Origin: Gelidibacter japonicus
Lineage (GTDB): Bacteria > Bacteroidota > Bacteroidia > Flavobacteriales > Flavobacteriaceae
Direction: 5' to 3'
Assembly: GCF_010725055.1 (NCBI RefSeq)
Contig: NZ_BJKB01000016.1
Location: forward strand, 1 to 64,000
Length of the DNA: 64,000 bases
In this document: in pieces, positions 35,129 through 44,339 of the stretch
Layout of the letters: each line of letters begins with the position of its first letter
Numbering within the stretch: the first letter of the stretch is position 1
Notes under the pieces: generated by a model
The model's database searches: none
Seen by the model: the letters and a program-made list of their open reading frames with translations, nothing else
Told to the model about the DNA's origin: nothing
Program-made: the position numbers and the translations under genes

Positions 35129-37444
35129 TTGGAAAAGTATTTAAGTCAGTTAAATGAAGCGCAGTTGGCACCAACACTGCAAAAAGACGGCCCTATGATT
35201 GTGATTGCAGGTGCAGGTTCTGGAAAAACTCGTGTGTTGACCTATAGGATTGCTTACTTAATGAGTTTGGGGGTTGATCCGTTTAATATTCTTTCATTGA
35301 CCTTTACCAATAAGGCGGCTCGTGAAATGAAGGGCAGAATTGCTGAAATTGTAGGCGCTAGCGAAGCAAAAAACCTATGGATGGGAACATTTCACTCGGT
35401 TTTTGCAAAAATCCTGAGAATTGAAGCCGATAAACTGGGTTTTCCTAGCAATTTTACCATCTATGATGCACAGGATTCACAACGTTTGATCGGTGCTATT
35501 ATCAAAGAAATGGGGCTTGATAAAGATATTTACAAAACCAAACAGATCAGCTCGAGGATTTCCTCCTATAAGAATAGTTTGATTACGGTAAGAGCCTATT
35601 TCCAAAATCCTGAGTTGATTGAGGCCGACACCATGGCCAAACGCCCAAGGCTGGGAGATATCTACAAAAATTATGTGGATCGTTGCTTTAAGGCGGGTGC
35701 CATGGATTTTGATGATCTTTTATTAAAAACCAATGAGTTGTTGACGCGTTTCCCAGATGTATTGGCCAAATATCAAAATCGGTTCCGATATATTCTGGTA
35801 GATGAGTATCAGGATACCAACCATTCCCAATATTTGATCGTCAGGGCATTGTCAGACCGTTTCCAAAATATTTGTGTCGTTGGAGACGACGCACAGAGTA
35901 TTTATGCCTTTAGAGGTGCCAATATCAACAATATCTTAAATTTCCAGAAAGATTATGACGATGTGAAAATGTTTCGTTTGGAACAAAATTATAGGTCTAC
36001 CAAGAATATTGTCAATGCTGCCAATTCCATCATTGAAAAGAACCAGACCAAACTTGAAAAAGTGGTGTGGACGGCCAATGATGAAGGGGCTAAAATAAAG
36101 GTCAACCGATTGATGACCGATGGTGATGAGGGACGTTTTGTGGCAAGTTCCATCTTTGAAAACAAAATGGAACATCAACTGATGAACAGTGATTTTGCCA
36201 TTTTATACCGTACCAATGCCCAATCTCGTGCGATGGAGGATGCGTTGAGAAAACGGGGCATTCCGTATAGAATTTATGGAGGATTGTCCTTCTATCAGCG
36301 CAAAGAGATTAAGGATGTACTGTCTTACTTGCGATTGATTATCAATCCAGCCGATGAGGAAGCGCTTAAGCGGGTCATCAACTTTCCTGGGCGTGGCATA
36401 GGCCAGACCACCATAGATCGATTGGTGGTAGCTGCAAACGGCTATAACCGTTCTATTTTTGATGTGATGAAGCATATTGACAAAATTGAAATCAATATCA
36501 ATTCGGGCACTAAAAATAAACTTAGAAACTTCGTCACCATGATTGAAAGTTTCCAGGTGATGAACCAAACAGCAAACGCTTTTGAATTGGCGGAACATGT
36601 GACCAAAGTGACTGGGCTGATCAATGAATTTAGAAATGATGGCACTCCAGAAGGCATTGCCAAGATGGAAAATATTGAGGAGCTACTCAATGGAATCAAA
36701 GATTTTGTAGAAGGGCAGGAGGAGTTGGCAGATGCCACAGGTGCCTTGACAGAATTCTTGGAAGATGTGGCCTTGGCAACCGATTTGGATGCCGATAAAG
36801 GCGATGCCGATCACGTGGCCCTAATGACTATCCACTTGGCAAAGGGGTTGGAGTTTCCTTATGTGTATATCGTAGGTATGGAGGAGGATTTATTCCCAAG
36901 CGGGATGAGTATGAACACCCGTAGTGAGTTGGAGGAGGAGCGACGCCTATTTTATGTGGCCTTAACTAGGGCCGAAAAACAAGCGTATCTGACCTATACC
37001 ATGTCACGTTACCGTTGGGGAAAATTGATTGACGCTGAACCAAGCCGTTTTATTGAGGAAATAGACGAAAAATATTTAGAAATACTAACCCCAATAGATG
37101 ATAGACGCTTCAATCCGATGTTGTCTGCAGATATTTTTGGCGATGTGGAACCCAATCAGATTCGTTTTAAGAAACCTGTCAAACGGAAATCAGAAGAAAA
37201 ACCACCTAAATTTATTCCTCCAGCCAAATTAAAGCCTATTGGAAAATCAACAGGAAGCCCTGATGTGAATTTGTTTGACGGCAAATTGACAGTAGGGAAT
37301 ATAGTGGAACATATGCGTTTTGGCAAAGGTGAGGTGTTGAAGATTGAAGGTGTTGGCGCAGATACCAAGGCTGAAATCAACTTTGAGCATGGCGGTGTCA
37401 AAAAATTGTTATTGCGTTTTGCGAAATTGGATGTGCTCGGGTAA
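35129..37444 (+). CDS. UvrD/PcrA-family DNA helicase
   Basis: 771 residues, SF1 3'-5' helicase for repair and replication. Motifs: LNEAQLAP (Q motif), GAGSGKTRVLTYR (Walker A), LVDEYQDTNHSQY (Walker B), VGDDAQSIYAFRGA (III), QNYRSTKNI (IV), HLAKGLEFPYVYIVGMEEDL (V) and RRLFYVALTRAEKQAYL (VI). The C-terminal tail (about 670-771) ends in a Tudor-like domain (GNIVEHMRFGKGEVLKI). The start is TTG 35129: it gives the usual family N terminus EKYLSQLNEAQ and there is no ATG nearby. Confidence 0.95.
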   Translation: MEKYLSQLNEAQLAPTLQKDGPMIVIAGAGSGKTRVLTYRIAYLMSLGVDPFNILSLTFTNKAAREMKGRIAEIVGASEAKNLWMGTFHSVFAKILRIEADKLGFPSNFTIYDAQDSQRLIGAIIKEMGLDKDIYKTKQISSRISSYKNSLITVRAYFQNPELIEADTMAKRPRLGDIYKNYVDRCFKAGAMDFDDLLLKTNELLTRFPDVLAKYQNRFRYILVDEYQDTNHSQYLIVRALSDRFQNICVVGDDAQSIYAFRGANINNILNFQKDYDDVKMFRLEQNYRSTKNIVNAANSIIEKNQTKLEKVVWTANDEGAKIKVNRLMTDGDEGRFVASSIFENKMEHQLMNSDFAILYRTNAQSRAMEDALRKRGIPYRIYGGLSFYQRKEIKDVLSYLRLIINPADEEALKRVINFPGRGIGQTTIDRLVVAANGYNRSIFDVMKHIDKIEININSGTKNKLRNFVTMIESFQVMNQTANAFELAEHVTKVTGLINEFRNDGTPEGIAKMENIEELLNGIKDFVEGQEELADATGALTEFLEDVALATDLDADKGDADHVALMTIHLAKGLEFPYVYIVGMEEDLFPSGMSMNTRSELEEERRLFYVALTRAEKQAYLTYTMSRYRWGKLIDAEPSRFIEEIDEKYLEILTPIDDRRFNPMLSADIFGDVEPNQIRFKKPVKRKSEEKPPKFIPPAKLKPIGKSTGSPDVNLFDGKLTVGNIVEHMRFGKGEVLKIEGVGADTKAEINFEHGGVKKLLLRFAKLDVLG

Positions 37445-37458
37445 GGAGTTTCAAAAAC

Positions 37459-38319
37459 TTATAAATGCGTTTGGGTAAATGTTTTTAATTTTGACCAAGT
37501 ATCCAATAATTCCAATCCCAACCAACCATGGCCGGCATTTTCATAGAGCGTGAATTCGTGGGTAACGCCCAATTGTTGCAACCGCTCTCTCATGGCCGTA
37601 CCTTGGGTTGTTGGAATTAACGGATCTTTTCCACCATAAAACAAAATCGTTGGCGATGCATTGGCAGTGACACGATGGTACGGACTGACTTCTTCCAAAA
37701 ACTCAGTAGAAGCATCAACACCATACAAGTCCATCAAAGCCCGAATATTTGGATCAGTACTGTTCAAATAGGCGGGATCCGTAAAGTTGGTAGGACCAAC
37801 AATGCTACAAACCATTTTTACATTCTCGTCGGTATCAAAAGCATAACTCCAAAGTAATGATAAATGTCCGCCCGCACTGACTCCAATCAAGCCATAATCA
37901 TCGGAAATAACGTAGTAGTCTCGATTCTCTTTGAGATGGTTTATTACTGAAGTGATGTCGTCAATCTGCATGGGATAAGGATTTCTGTTGCTGTTTGCCA
38001 GTCGGTAATTGATATTCACGATGGCCACATCAGATAAATCCTGACGGATGATATCCCTAAAACCATTCATATCTACCTTATCGCCTCCTGTCCATCCGCC
38101 GCCGTGTACCAAGATGATGACTTTTGTTGAAGCATTTCTGTTTTTTGGCAGGTACAGATCGAATTTTTGGCCGGCGTCAGGTCCATAATTGATATTGAGT
38201 TCTTGATAATATTCTGTGGGATTTAAACCTTGGATAGGTGCATCGGTACTTTCTTTACTGCAGGAAAATGATATAGAAGCAATGACTAAAGTGAGTAATA
38301 GTAGTTTTATGGCCTTCAT
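37459..38319 (-). CDS. Alpha/beta hydrolase lipoprotein (carboxylesterase type)
   Basis: 286 residues from ATG 38319, chosen because the lipoprotein signal follows (ASISFSCSKEST). Oxyanion motif HGGGWTGGDK, nucleophile in GVSAGGHLSLL, Asp in YGGKDPLIP and His in NAGHGWLG complete the esterase triad of the BD-FAE/hormone-sensitive-lipase-like group. Surface- or periplasm-anchored, probably deacetylating or de-esterifying carbohydrate or lipid substrates (inference). It is divergent from the YrdC-type gene 47 bases away. Confidence 0.88.
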   Translation of the reverse strand: MKAIKLLLLTLVIASISFSCSKESTDAPIQGLNPTEYYQELNINYGPDAGQKFDLYLPKNRNASTKVIILVHGGGWTGGDKVDMNGFRDIIRQDLSDVAIVNINYRLANSNRNPYPMQIDDITSVINHLKENRDYYVISDDYGLIGVSAGGHLSLLWSYAFDTDENVKMVCSIVGPTNFTDPAYLNSTDPNIRALMDLYGVDASTEFLEEVSPYHRVTANASPTILFYGGKDPLIPTTQGTAMRERLQQLGVTHEFTLYENAGHGWLGLELLDTWSKLKTFTQTHL

Positions 38320-38366
38320 AATGAAATTATTAATTACTTTGTAAACGTAATTAAAACACACATATT

Positions 38367-38987
38367 ATGGCTGAATTTATAAGAATTTATGAAGAGAACC
38401 CGAATGCCAAGGAAATTAAGAAGGTCATTAAGGTACTTAAAAATGGTGGATTGATTATTTATCCTACCGATACTGTGTATGGATTGGGCTGCGACATCAA
38501 TAATATCAAGGCATTGGAGCGCGTGGCGCAAATTAAGGGCGTCAAATTGGACAAAGCCAATTTTTCCTTTATATGCCATGATTTGAGCAACCTCAGCGAC
38601 TATGTCAAACAAATTGATACCACCACATTTAAGATTTTAAAACGAGCCCTGCCTGGGCCCTATACCTTTATTCTTCCTGGAGCAAAAACACTTCCTCATC
38701 CTTTTAAAAAGAAAAAAACGGTAGGTATCAGAGTGCCAAAGAACAATATTGCTTTAGAAATTGTAAGGCAATTGGGAAGACCCATCATTTCGACATCTAT
38801 TAGGGATGAGGACGAAATTATAGAATATACCACAGATCCTGAATTGATTTTGGAGAAATGGGATAATTTGGTGGACTTGGTCATTGATGGAGGTTATGGC
38901 GATAACCTAGCTTCTACAATTATTGACTTATCTGAAGATGAGCCTGTCATTGTAAGAGAAGGGAAAGGCAGTTTGGAGATTTTTTAA
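38367..38987 (+). CDS. YrdC/Sua5/YciO-family protein (threonylcarbamoyl-AMP synthase type)
   Basis: 206 residues. KVLKNGGLIIYPTDTVYGLGCD, RVAQIKGVKLDKANFSFIC, PGPYTFILPGAKTLP and TVGIRVPKN are typical of the YciO branch; GKGSLEIF ends the protein. The family makes threonylcarbamoyl-AMP for tRNA t6A37, although YciO members often have weaker activity than TsaC. Its 3' end overlaps the convergent MFS gene by 4 bases. Confidence 0.9.
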   Translation: MAEFIRIYEENPNAKEIKKVIKVLKNGGLIIYPTDTVYGLGCDINNIKALERVAQIKGVKLDKANFSFICHDLSNLSDYVKQIDTTTFKILKRALPGPYTFILPGAKTLPHPFKKKKTVGIRVPKNNIALEIVRQLGRPIISTSIRDEDEIIEYTTDPELILEKWDNLVDLVIDGGYGDNLASTIIDLSEDEPVIVREGKGSLEIF

Positions 38988-40126
38988 TCGGCCTCATGTT
39001 GTTGCTTAAAAAATAACTGTGAAATAGGAATCAACATTAATCCTGCAATCAAGAAAATCACAAAAGCTACTTTCAAATTAAAGGCATGGGCAATATAGCC
39101 AATGAGTGGAGGCCCAACGAGCATTCCAACAATGGCGTAGGTGGCAACGATAGAAATCGCCATTCCTGGAGAATATTTTTTGGACATTCCCGCCAGCATA
39201 AAGGTCATGGGGAAAATAGCTGCAACGCCAATTCCGGTAATACTTAATCCAATGATACAAGGCCAGAAATAAGGAAATACAATAAGAATAAGAATGCCAA
39301 TGCTAATCAATGAAGCGCTGATGATATAAAGTCGTTTCATTCCTACTTCTTCAATCAACCGATCGGAAAAGAATCGTGAGAGGGCCATAAATACCATGAA
39401 AATGAGGTAGCCGAGTGTAAATAATTCGACTTTGACAATATCTTTAAAATACACACCACTCCAATCAAAGATGCCACCTTCGCAAACGGCCGCAAAAAAG
39501 ACCAGGATTCCCAAGAGCATGATGGATCTGTCAGGTTTTCCCAGAATGAGTTTATTGCCATGAGGAGATTTGTCGTTTTTGAGTAAAAATGGATAAGCGA
39601 TTAGGATGGCAATCATTGAAAATGTGGACACCATTAAGGTATGCGAGTCCATTGGGACTTCCAATTTGACCATTAGCGTAGAAAAGGCTACGCCCATAAG
39701 CCCTCCAACACTCCATAGACCATGGAAAGAACCCACAATATTCCTAACAAAATTCCTCTGAACACTTATGGATTGTGTATTTATGGCAATATTAATGATC
39801 CTCATAGTAAACGAGAATAAGAAAACGGCAAAGGCCAACATTAAGATTGACTGCGAAAACCCAATCAAAGCTAAGGCAATATTGAAAAAGACGAAGGAAA
39901 TGATCATTGGTTTTCGACTATCAAATTTTGAAACCAACCATCCTGAAATAGGTAAGCCCAACAACGAACTGATAGGCAAAATCAACAATATATTACCCAG
40001 TTCGGCGTCATTGAGGTCGAAAAGTGATTTGATTGTGGGAATACGAGATGCCCATGTGGCAAAGCTAAATCCGGAAATTAAAAAAAATATGCTTAAAGCA
40101 ATCCGTTGCTTTTGGTTTTCGTTCAT
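38984..40126 (-). CDS. MFS transporter
   Basis: 380 residues with 12 predicted membrane helices. Major facilitator features: SRIPTIKSLFDLNDAELGNI after helix 1, SKFDSRKPMI as the loop 2-3 motif, and a central break near residue 190. It resembles the FucP/YbjJ-like group of sugar or drug transporters, but no substrate can be read from the sequence. Overlaps the end of the YrdC-type gene by 4 bases in convergent arrangement. Confidence 0.88.
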   Translation of the reverse strand: MNENQKQRIALSIFFLISGFSFATWASRIPTIKSLFDLNDAELGNILLILPISSLLGLPISGWLVSKFDSRKPMIISFVFFNIALALIGFSQSILMLAFAVFLFSFTMRIINIAINTQSISVQRNFVRNIVGSFHGLWSVGGLMGVAFSTLMVKLEVPMDSHTLMVSTFSMIAILIAYPFLLKNDKSPHGNKLILGKPDRSIMLLGILVFFAAVCEGGIFDWSGVYFKDIVKVELFTLGYLIFMVFMALSRFFSDRLIEEVGMKRLYIISASLISIGILILIVFPYFWPCIIGLSITGIGVAAIFPMTFMLAGMSKKYSPGMAISIVATYAIVGMLVGPPLIGYIAHAFNLKVAFVIFLIAGLMLIPISQLFFKQQHEAD

Positions 40127-40227
40127 TTATTTCAGTTTGAAGATGCAAAAATCTACGATAAATTTTGATTGTAGAAATATTTCGTAGGTTTTATTATTGA
40201 CAAAGGATCAAACACTATCTTAATTGA

Positions 40228-40255
40228 AAAAGCCCAATCGCGAGATTGGGCTTTT
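40228..40255 (-). terminator. Bidirectional terminator after the OmpA lipoprotein gene
   Basis: AAAAGCCCAATC (40228-40239) pairs perfectly with GATTGGGCTTTT (40244-40255) around a GCGA loop. It sits 22 bases after the OmpA-family stop, on the minus transcript. Confidence 0.9.
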
Positions 40256-40277
40256 AAAAGATGTATCATCAGACAAA

Positions 40278-41144
40278 TTATTTTTTGTCTTCAGCAATCA
40301 TACTTTTCATTTCTTTTTCAACCATATCGTAGAATTGGTCAATTTTAGGAAGTACTAAAATACGTGTTCGTCTGTTGATTGATCTGTTTTCCGCAGTATC
40401 ATTAGGTACCAATGGTACATATTCACTACGTCCAGAAGCAATCAATTGCTTTGGGTTCACACCTAATTCTTCCAATACTCTTACGATAGAAGTGGCACGT
40501 TTGACACTAAGATCCCAGTTGTCAAGCAATACACCACCTCTGTTATAAGGTACGCTGTCTGTATGACCTTCTACCATACATTCAAAATCAGGTTTTCCGT
40601 TTACCACAGTTGCTACTTTGCTTAAGATAGTCTTAGCTCTTGAAGTAACGTTGTAGCTTCCACTTTGGAATAATAACTTATCCGCGATAGATATATAAAC
40701 AACACCTTTTTCAACATTAATTTGAATGTCAGGATCGTTAAGACCAACATCTTTCTTTAAGCTTGTTACAATTGCTAAGGTCACACTGTCTTTCTTGGTC
40801 AATGCATCCTGCAAACGTGTAATTTTAAGATCTTTTTCTTTTAGGCTTTCAAGAGATCTTTCAAGATTCTCAGCGCCTTTTTGGGTTAGAGTTGTTAAGT
40901 TGCCTTTGGTGTCAATTAAATCCTGGTTTGTTTTGCGCATATCAGCCAATTGCTCTTGTAGGCCTTCAACGCGTGCTACGGCTGCAGCTCTTTCAGAAAT
41001 ACAGCTGTTTAGCTTTACTGTTGCGGTATTCAATAAATCTTGTGTTTCTTTTTGCTTAGCTTCAAGAGCTGCATATTCTTTTTTGGATACACATGAACTT
41101 AAAACCAACAATGAAAACACACTTAATAACATGATTTTTTTCAT
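40278..41144 (-). CDS. OmpA-family peptidoglycan-binding lipoprotein
   Basis: 288 residues. A lipoprotein signal (LLVLSSCVSKKEY) is followed by a coiled-coil region (about 24-125, repeated Leu/Glu/Lys heptads) and a C-terminal OmpA/MotB domain (about 145-275) with VEGHTDSVPYN and the peptidoglycan-contacting SVKRATSIVRVLEELG and SINRRTRILV. It would tie the outer membrane to the wall. A TAATTTTG element lies 37 bases before the ATG, and a strong terminator follows. Confidence 0.93.
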   Translation of the reverse strand: MKKIMLLSVFSLLVLSSCVSKKEYAALEAKQKETQDLLNTATVKLNSCISERAAAVARVEGLQEQLADMRKTNQDLIDTKGNLTTLTQKGAENLERSLESLKEKDLKITRLQDALTKKDSVTLAIVTSLKKDVGLNDPDIQINVEKGVVYISIADKLLFQSGSYNVTSRAKTILSKVATVVNGKPDFECMVEGHTDSVPYNRGGVLLDNWDLSVKRATSIVRVLEELGVNPKQLIASGRSEYVPLVPNDTAENRSINRRTRILVLPKIDQFYDMVEKEMKSMIAEDKK

Positions 41145-41180
41145 AATGGTAGTGATTAAATAATTAGAAATTTAACAAGG

Positions 41181-41188
41181 CAAAATTA
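41181..41188 (-). promoter_or_regulatory. Probable -7 element of the OmpA lipoprotein gene
   Basis: On the minus strand, TAATTTTG fits TAnnTTTG and lies 36 bases upstream of the start. No clear TTG is seen at the usual spacing. Confidence 0.45.
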
Positions 41189-41242
41189 TACAAATAATCC
41201 TACTTAAGCGAAGAATTAACAAGAATTTTAACACTTTAATTT

Positions 41243-42253
41243 TCACCTAAATTCCTTGCGATTTCTCACAAAATAAAGCCATATAATGGACTTTGTTCGA
41301 TAATATTTTCGGTTTGAAATTCTAGGAATACTGTTTCTTAAGAACTGACGTTTTTTTAATAATTGGAAAAAATGCGTGTAAAAGCTACCATGGGCCTTTA
41401 AAACCGCCACGATATGGGCAAATTTTAATTCTGTCAAAAATTTTAAACTGGCAAAACCATCTAAGATAAGCCGAGTAAAGATTAAAAGAAATAATTGTCC
41501 TGGAGCATTTTTGGTTATGGTGTACAAACTGTTTCTGAAGTTGAGATAGGTTTTTTTTGGATTTGTAGTGTTTAAGGTCGCACCACCAACGTGATATACC
41601 GTTGACGTGCCCACATATTTAGTGGTATAGCCGTAGTTGTGGGCGCGCCAACACAAATCGATTTCTTCCATATGTGCAAAGAAAGATTCATCAAAACCGT
41701 TTAGCTTATCGAAAACCGATTTCCTTATAAAGAAGCAGGCGCCAGAGGCCCAGAAAATTGGGGTGATGTCATCGTATTGACCTAAATCTTTTTCGATGGT
41801 ATTAAAAATCCGCCCTCTGCAATAGGGATATCCGAATTTGTCGATAAATCCACCGCCAGCTCCAGCATACTCAAAATAGTCCTTATGGTGATAATCGAGG
41901 ATTTTTGGCTGAATAATGGCTGTTTCGGATTCGGTGTTAAACAAGGAGTCTATGGGCTCTAACCAACTTTCTGTCACTTCAATATCACTATTTAGAAGGC
42001 ATAGGATATCTTCATCAACATGTTTTAAAGCATCATTGTAACCTTTGGCATAACCACCATTTTCTTGATTTTGAATAATCTTTACTGAAGGATAATTCGT
42101 TTTTAAAAAACTGACAGAGTCGTCAGTTGAGGCATTATCAGCTACGTAAATAACAGCAGCTTCAGAATGCATAATGACTGATGGAAGAAATTTTTCCAAC
42201 AAGGCCTTGCCATTCCAATTTAAGATTACGACTGCGATGTCTTTTTTAGCCAC
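41243..42253 (-). CDS. Family 2 glycosyltransferase (rhamnosyltransferase-like)
   Basis: 336 residues. GT-A fold: VVILNWNGKALLEKFLPS at the N terminus, VADNASTDDSVSFL, NGGYAKGYNDALK, and LLNSDIEVTESWLEP with the metal-binding Asp. The downstream WASGACFFIRKSVFDKLNGF and HMEEIDLCWRAHNYG match the WbbL-like branch that adds deoxyhexose to surface glycans. Acts at the cytoplasmic face. It stands alone, with no polysaccharide cluster here. Confidence 0.92.
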   Translation of the reverse strand: MAKKDIAVVILNWNGKALLEKFLPSVIMHSEAAVIYVADNASTDDSVSFLKTNYPSVKIIQNQENGGYAKGYNDALKHVDEDILCLLNSDIEVTESWLEPIDSLFNTESETAIIQPKILDYHHKDYFEYAGAGGGFIDKFGYPYCRGRIFNTIEKDLGQYDDITPIFWASGACFFIRKSVFDKLNGFDESFFAHMEEIDLCWRAHNYGYTTKYVGTSTVYHVGGATLNTTNPKKTYLNFRNSLYTITKNAPGQLFLLIFTRLILDGFASLKFLTELKFAHIVAVLKAHGSFYTHFFQLLKKRQFLRNSIPRISNRKYYRTKSIIWLYFVRNRKEFR

Positions 42254-42282
42254 GAATGCTCTATTTTTTATTTTTACTTACT

Positions 42283-42408
42283 AAGTTTCAAGTTCCGGAT
42301 TTCATTCTGTCAAACTTCAATATGCAGCATTCAATATTCAACCCTTCTTTGTGCAAAATTCCAAACAAATCCCCACTCAACAATCAACAATCCCCAATTC
42401 CTATCAAA
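42283..42408. repeat. Degenerate 7-bp phased array (CAATATT/CAATCAA-type units)
   Basis: Eighteen heptamers in one phase from AAGTTTC, AAGTTCC through CAAACTT, CAATATG, CAGCATT, CAATATT, CAACCCT to CACTCAA, CAATCAA, CAATCCC, CAATTCC. Nine units start with CA at exact 7-base intervals. It fills the gap between the glycosyltransferase gene and the next stop. Confidence 0.75.
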
Positions 42409-42414
42409 TCACAC

Positions 42415-42882
42415 TTAACCCCTTTCATACTCCGGAATATCCTTCAAAAAAACATAACTCTCCTTCTCAAAATCCATCTGGCAGTAATAATGTTGCAATC
42501 CATTGGTAACCATCAAATATTTTGCTTTTAAAGTGAGGTTGTAACGCGCAATTTGATCAAACGTACTTTGGTCGATTTCAATTTGGGGTGCTTTGCATTC
42601 CACAATTAAATGAACATTGCCACGGGTGTTGAAAACAACAATATCGTAACGTTTTTTTAAATTGTTTATGATCAATTCCTTTTCGACGTTGATTAAGGAG
42701 AGAGGATAATTTTTTTCGTCCATCAGGTAACGCACACAATGTTGACGTACCCATTCTTCTGGTTGTAAAATCATGAATTTTTTACGAACGACGTCGAAAA
42801 TAGATACTTTATTTTCGCTATTTTTGAATCGGAACGAAAACTTTGGAAAATTAAGTGGTTGCAAGACTTCTAATTTAGACAT
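42415..42882 (-). CDS. Solitary HsdR N-terminal-type nuclease domain protein
   Basis: 155 residues from ATG 42882 (TTG 42888 is the only upstream alternative). The fold is PD-(D/E)xK as in the type I restriction HsdR N terminus: an early Glu in KELIINNLKKRYDIVVFNTR (Asp of the core) and VECKAPQIEIDQSTFDQI (the ExK). No helicase, HsdM or HsdS genes are near, so it is not a restriction system. Stand-alone proteins of this family sit beside holA, divergently, in other Bacteroidota, as far as I recall, suggesting a DNA-repair or replication link (inference). Confidence 0.85.
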   Translation of the reverse strand: MSKLEVLQPLNFPKFSFRFKNSENKVSIFDVVRKKFMILQPEEWVRQHCVRYLMDEKNYPLSLINVEKELIINNLKKRYDIVVFNTRGNVHLIVECKAPQIEIDQSTFDQIARYNLTLKAKYLMVTNGLQHYYCQMDFEKESYVFLKDIPEYERG

Positions 42883-42970
42883 TGCCAAAGTTAATCTTCA
42901 ATACCTAAATACCAAATTCTTCAAGATAAAATTGGGATTTGGTGCTTAAGAATTTCAAAATTTACAAAGT

Positions 42971-43975
42971 TTGGACGAAGTTAAACAGTTAGCTGCCGAT
43001 ATAAAGAGCAGGAAGTTGAAGCCCATTTATTTTTTAATGGGCGAAGAGCCTTATTATATAGATAAGATTTCAGAGTTTATTGAAGACAATGTGCTTACCG
43101 AGGAGGAACGCGGTTTCAATCAAATGGTTCTTTATGGCCGTGACGTTTCCATAGATGATATTGTGGGCAATGCGAAACGATTTCCTATGATGGCAGAATA
43201 TCAGGTGATTATTGTAAAGGAAGCTCAAGATCTATCGCGGACAATAGAGAAGTTGGTTGACTACGCCAAGCAACCACAGCCTTCCACCATATTGGTGATG
43301 AACTATAAGTACAAGACCATTGACAAACGCAAATCACTGTATAAAACCCTGAATAAAATGGGGGTGGTTTATGAAAGCAAAAAACTTTATGAAAACCAGG
43401 TAGCAGATTGGATAAGACGTGTGCTGGCACCTAAGGATTATACCATTGCTCCAAAAGCTGCCCAAATGCTCGTTGAGTTTTTGGGAACTGATTTGAGCAA
43501 GATCAACAATGAATTGGATAAACTTCAGATTGTTTTGCCAAAGGGCACACAGATATCTCCAGAACAAATAGAAGAGAACATCGGGATCAGTAAGGATTTT
43601 AACAACTTTGAATTGCGTAAGGCCATCGGGGAAGGTAATTTTAAAAAAGCCCATCAAATCGTTATTTATTTTGCTGAAAACCCCAAGGATAATCCCATGG
43701 TGGTAACGGTGTCATTGTTGTTTAATTTCTTTTCACAGTTGCTCTACTTGCATGGAATGAATGACAAATCACCGAGAAATGTGGCTTCTGCCTTAAAAAT
43801 CAATCCCTATTTTGTAAATGAGTATATCACCGCTGCAAGAAACTATCCGATGAGAAAAGTGAGCAGTGTCATTGCTACCTTACGCGAATTTGATGTTAAA
43901 AGTAAAGGTGTAGGGGCTTATGCGGTTCCACAAGGAGATTTGCTAAAAGAACTTCTAGTTCGGATTATGAGGTGA
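42971..43975 (+). CDS. holA: DNA polymerase III delta subunit
   Basis: 334 residues. An N-terminal AAA+ like fold without Walker sequences (KLKPIYFLMGEEPYYIDKI) is followed by a lid domain and a C-terminal collar domain (about 215-334). Delta opens the beta clamp in the clamp loader. NELDKLQIVL and FELRKAIGEGNFKKA are family features. The start is TTG 42971, as no ATG is nearby and the frame gives the expected N terminus. Confidence 0.93.
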   Translation: MDEVKQLAADIKSRKLKPIYFLMGEEPYYIDKISEFIEDNVLTEEERGFNQMVLYGRDVSIDDIVGNAKRFPMMAEYQVIIVKEAQDLSRTIEKLVDYAKQPQPSTILVMNYKYKTIDKRKSLYKTLNKMGVVYESKKLYENQVADWIRRVLAPKDYTIAPKAAQMLVEFLGTDLSKINNELDKLQIVLPKGTQISPEQIEENIGISKDFNNFELRKAIGEGNFKKAHQIVIYFAENPKDNPMVVTVSLLFNFFSQLLYLHGMNDKSPRNVASALKINPYFVNEYITAARNYPMRKVSSVIATLREFDVKSKGVGAYAVPQGDLLKELLVRIMR

Positions 43976-44008
43976 TTTGAGTTATGGGTTCATGCCTCTT
44001 CCTTTCTT

Positions 44009-44050
44009 CGGACGGGCAGGCAGGGTTTCGAGTTTCAGGTTTCAGGTTTG
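44009..44050. repeat. G/C-rich stub joined to a short 7-bp array (AGGTTTC)
   Basis: GGACGGGCAGGCA (from 44010) leads straight into GGGTTTC, GAGTTTC, AGGTTTC, AGGTTTG. This repeats the association of G/C-rich element and heptamers seen at 29.1, 33.6 and 58.0 kb. A second G/C-rich scrap (CTGCCTCCGCTTGG, then GGACGGAC) lies at 44147-44171. The 364-base gap 43976-44339 otherwise holds only a terminator. Confidence 0.65.
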
Positions 44051-44258
44051 AGCATTGTCCTTATTAGCCTTATCTACTTTTACTCTATTTAGATATGGGT
44101 AAATATCCTTTTTATTTTCAGCATCTAAATCAAACACTTCAACTTTCTGCCTCCGCTTGGCTTTGGACGGACACGCAATTTCAACTTCAATTTCAATTCT
44201 CTTATATGACGCCTGCCCAATTTTAGGAAACGTTAACATCTTGTGCTAAGCTTAGGTT

Positions 44259-44280
44259 AAAGCCACTCTCTGGCTTTTTT
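44259..44280 (+). terminator. Intrinsic terminator upstream of the DJ-1/PfpI gene
   Basis: AAAGCCA (44259-44265), loop CTCTC, TGGCTTT (44271-44277), then T residues. On the plus strand it could end holA read-through or act as an attenuator for the next operon. Confidence 0.65.
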
Positions 44281-44339
44281 GTGAGCCATATTTTGGTTAA
44301 GTTATATAAAATCAAATATTAACCTTAAAAATATAAATT

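Noticed and set aside
42415-42882. Part of a type I restriction system
   Set aside because: Only the HsdR N-terminal-type domain is present; HsdM, HsdS and the helicase domain are absent.
44042-44239. 65-residue minus-strand ORF
   Set aside because: It covers an array end and a G/C-rich scrap, and I see no start signal or family resemblance.
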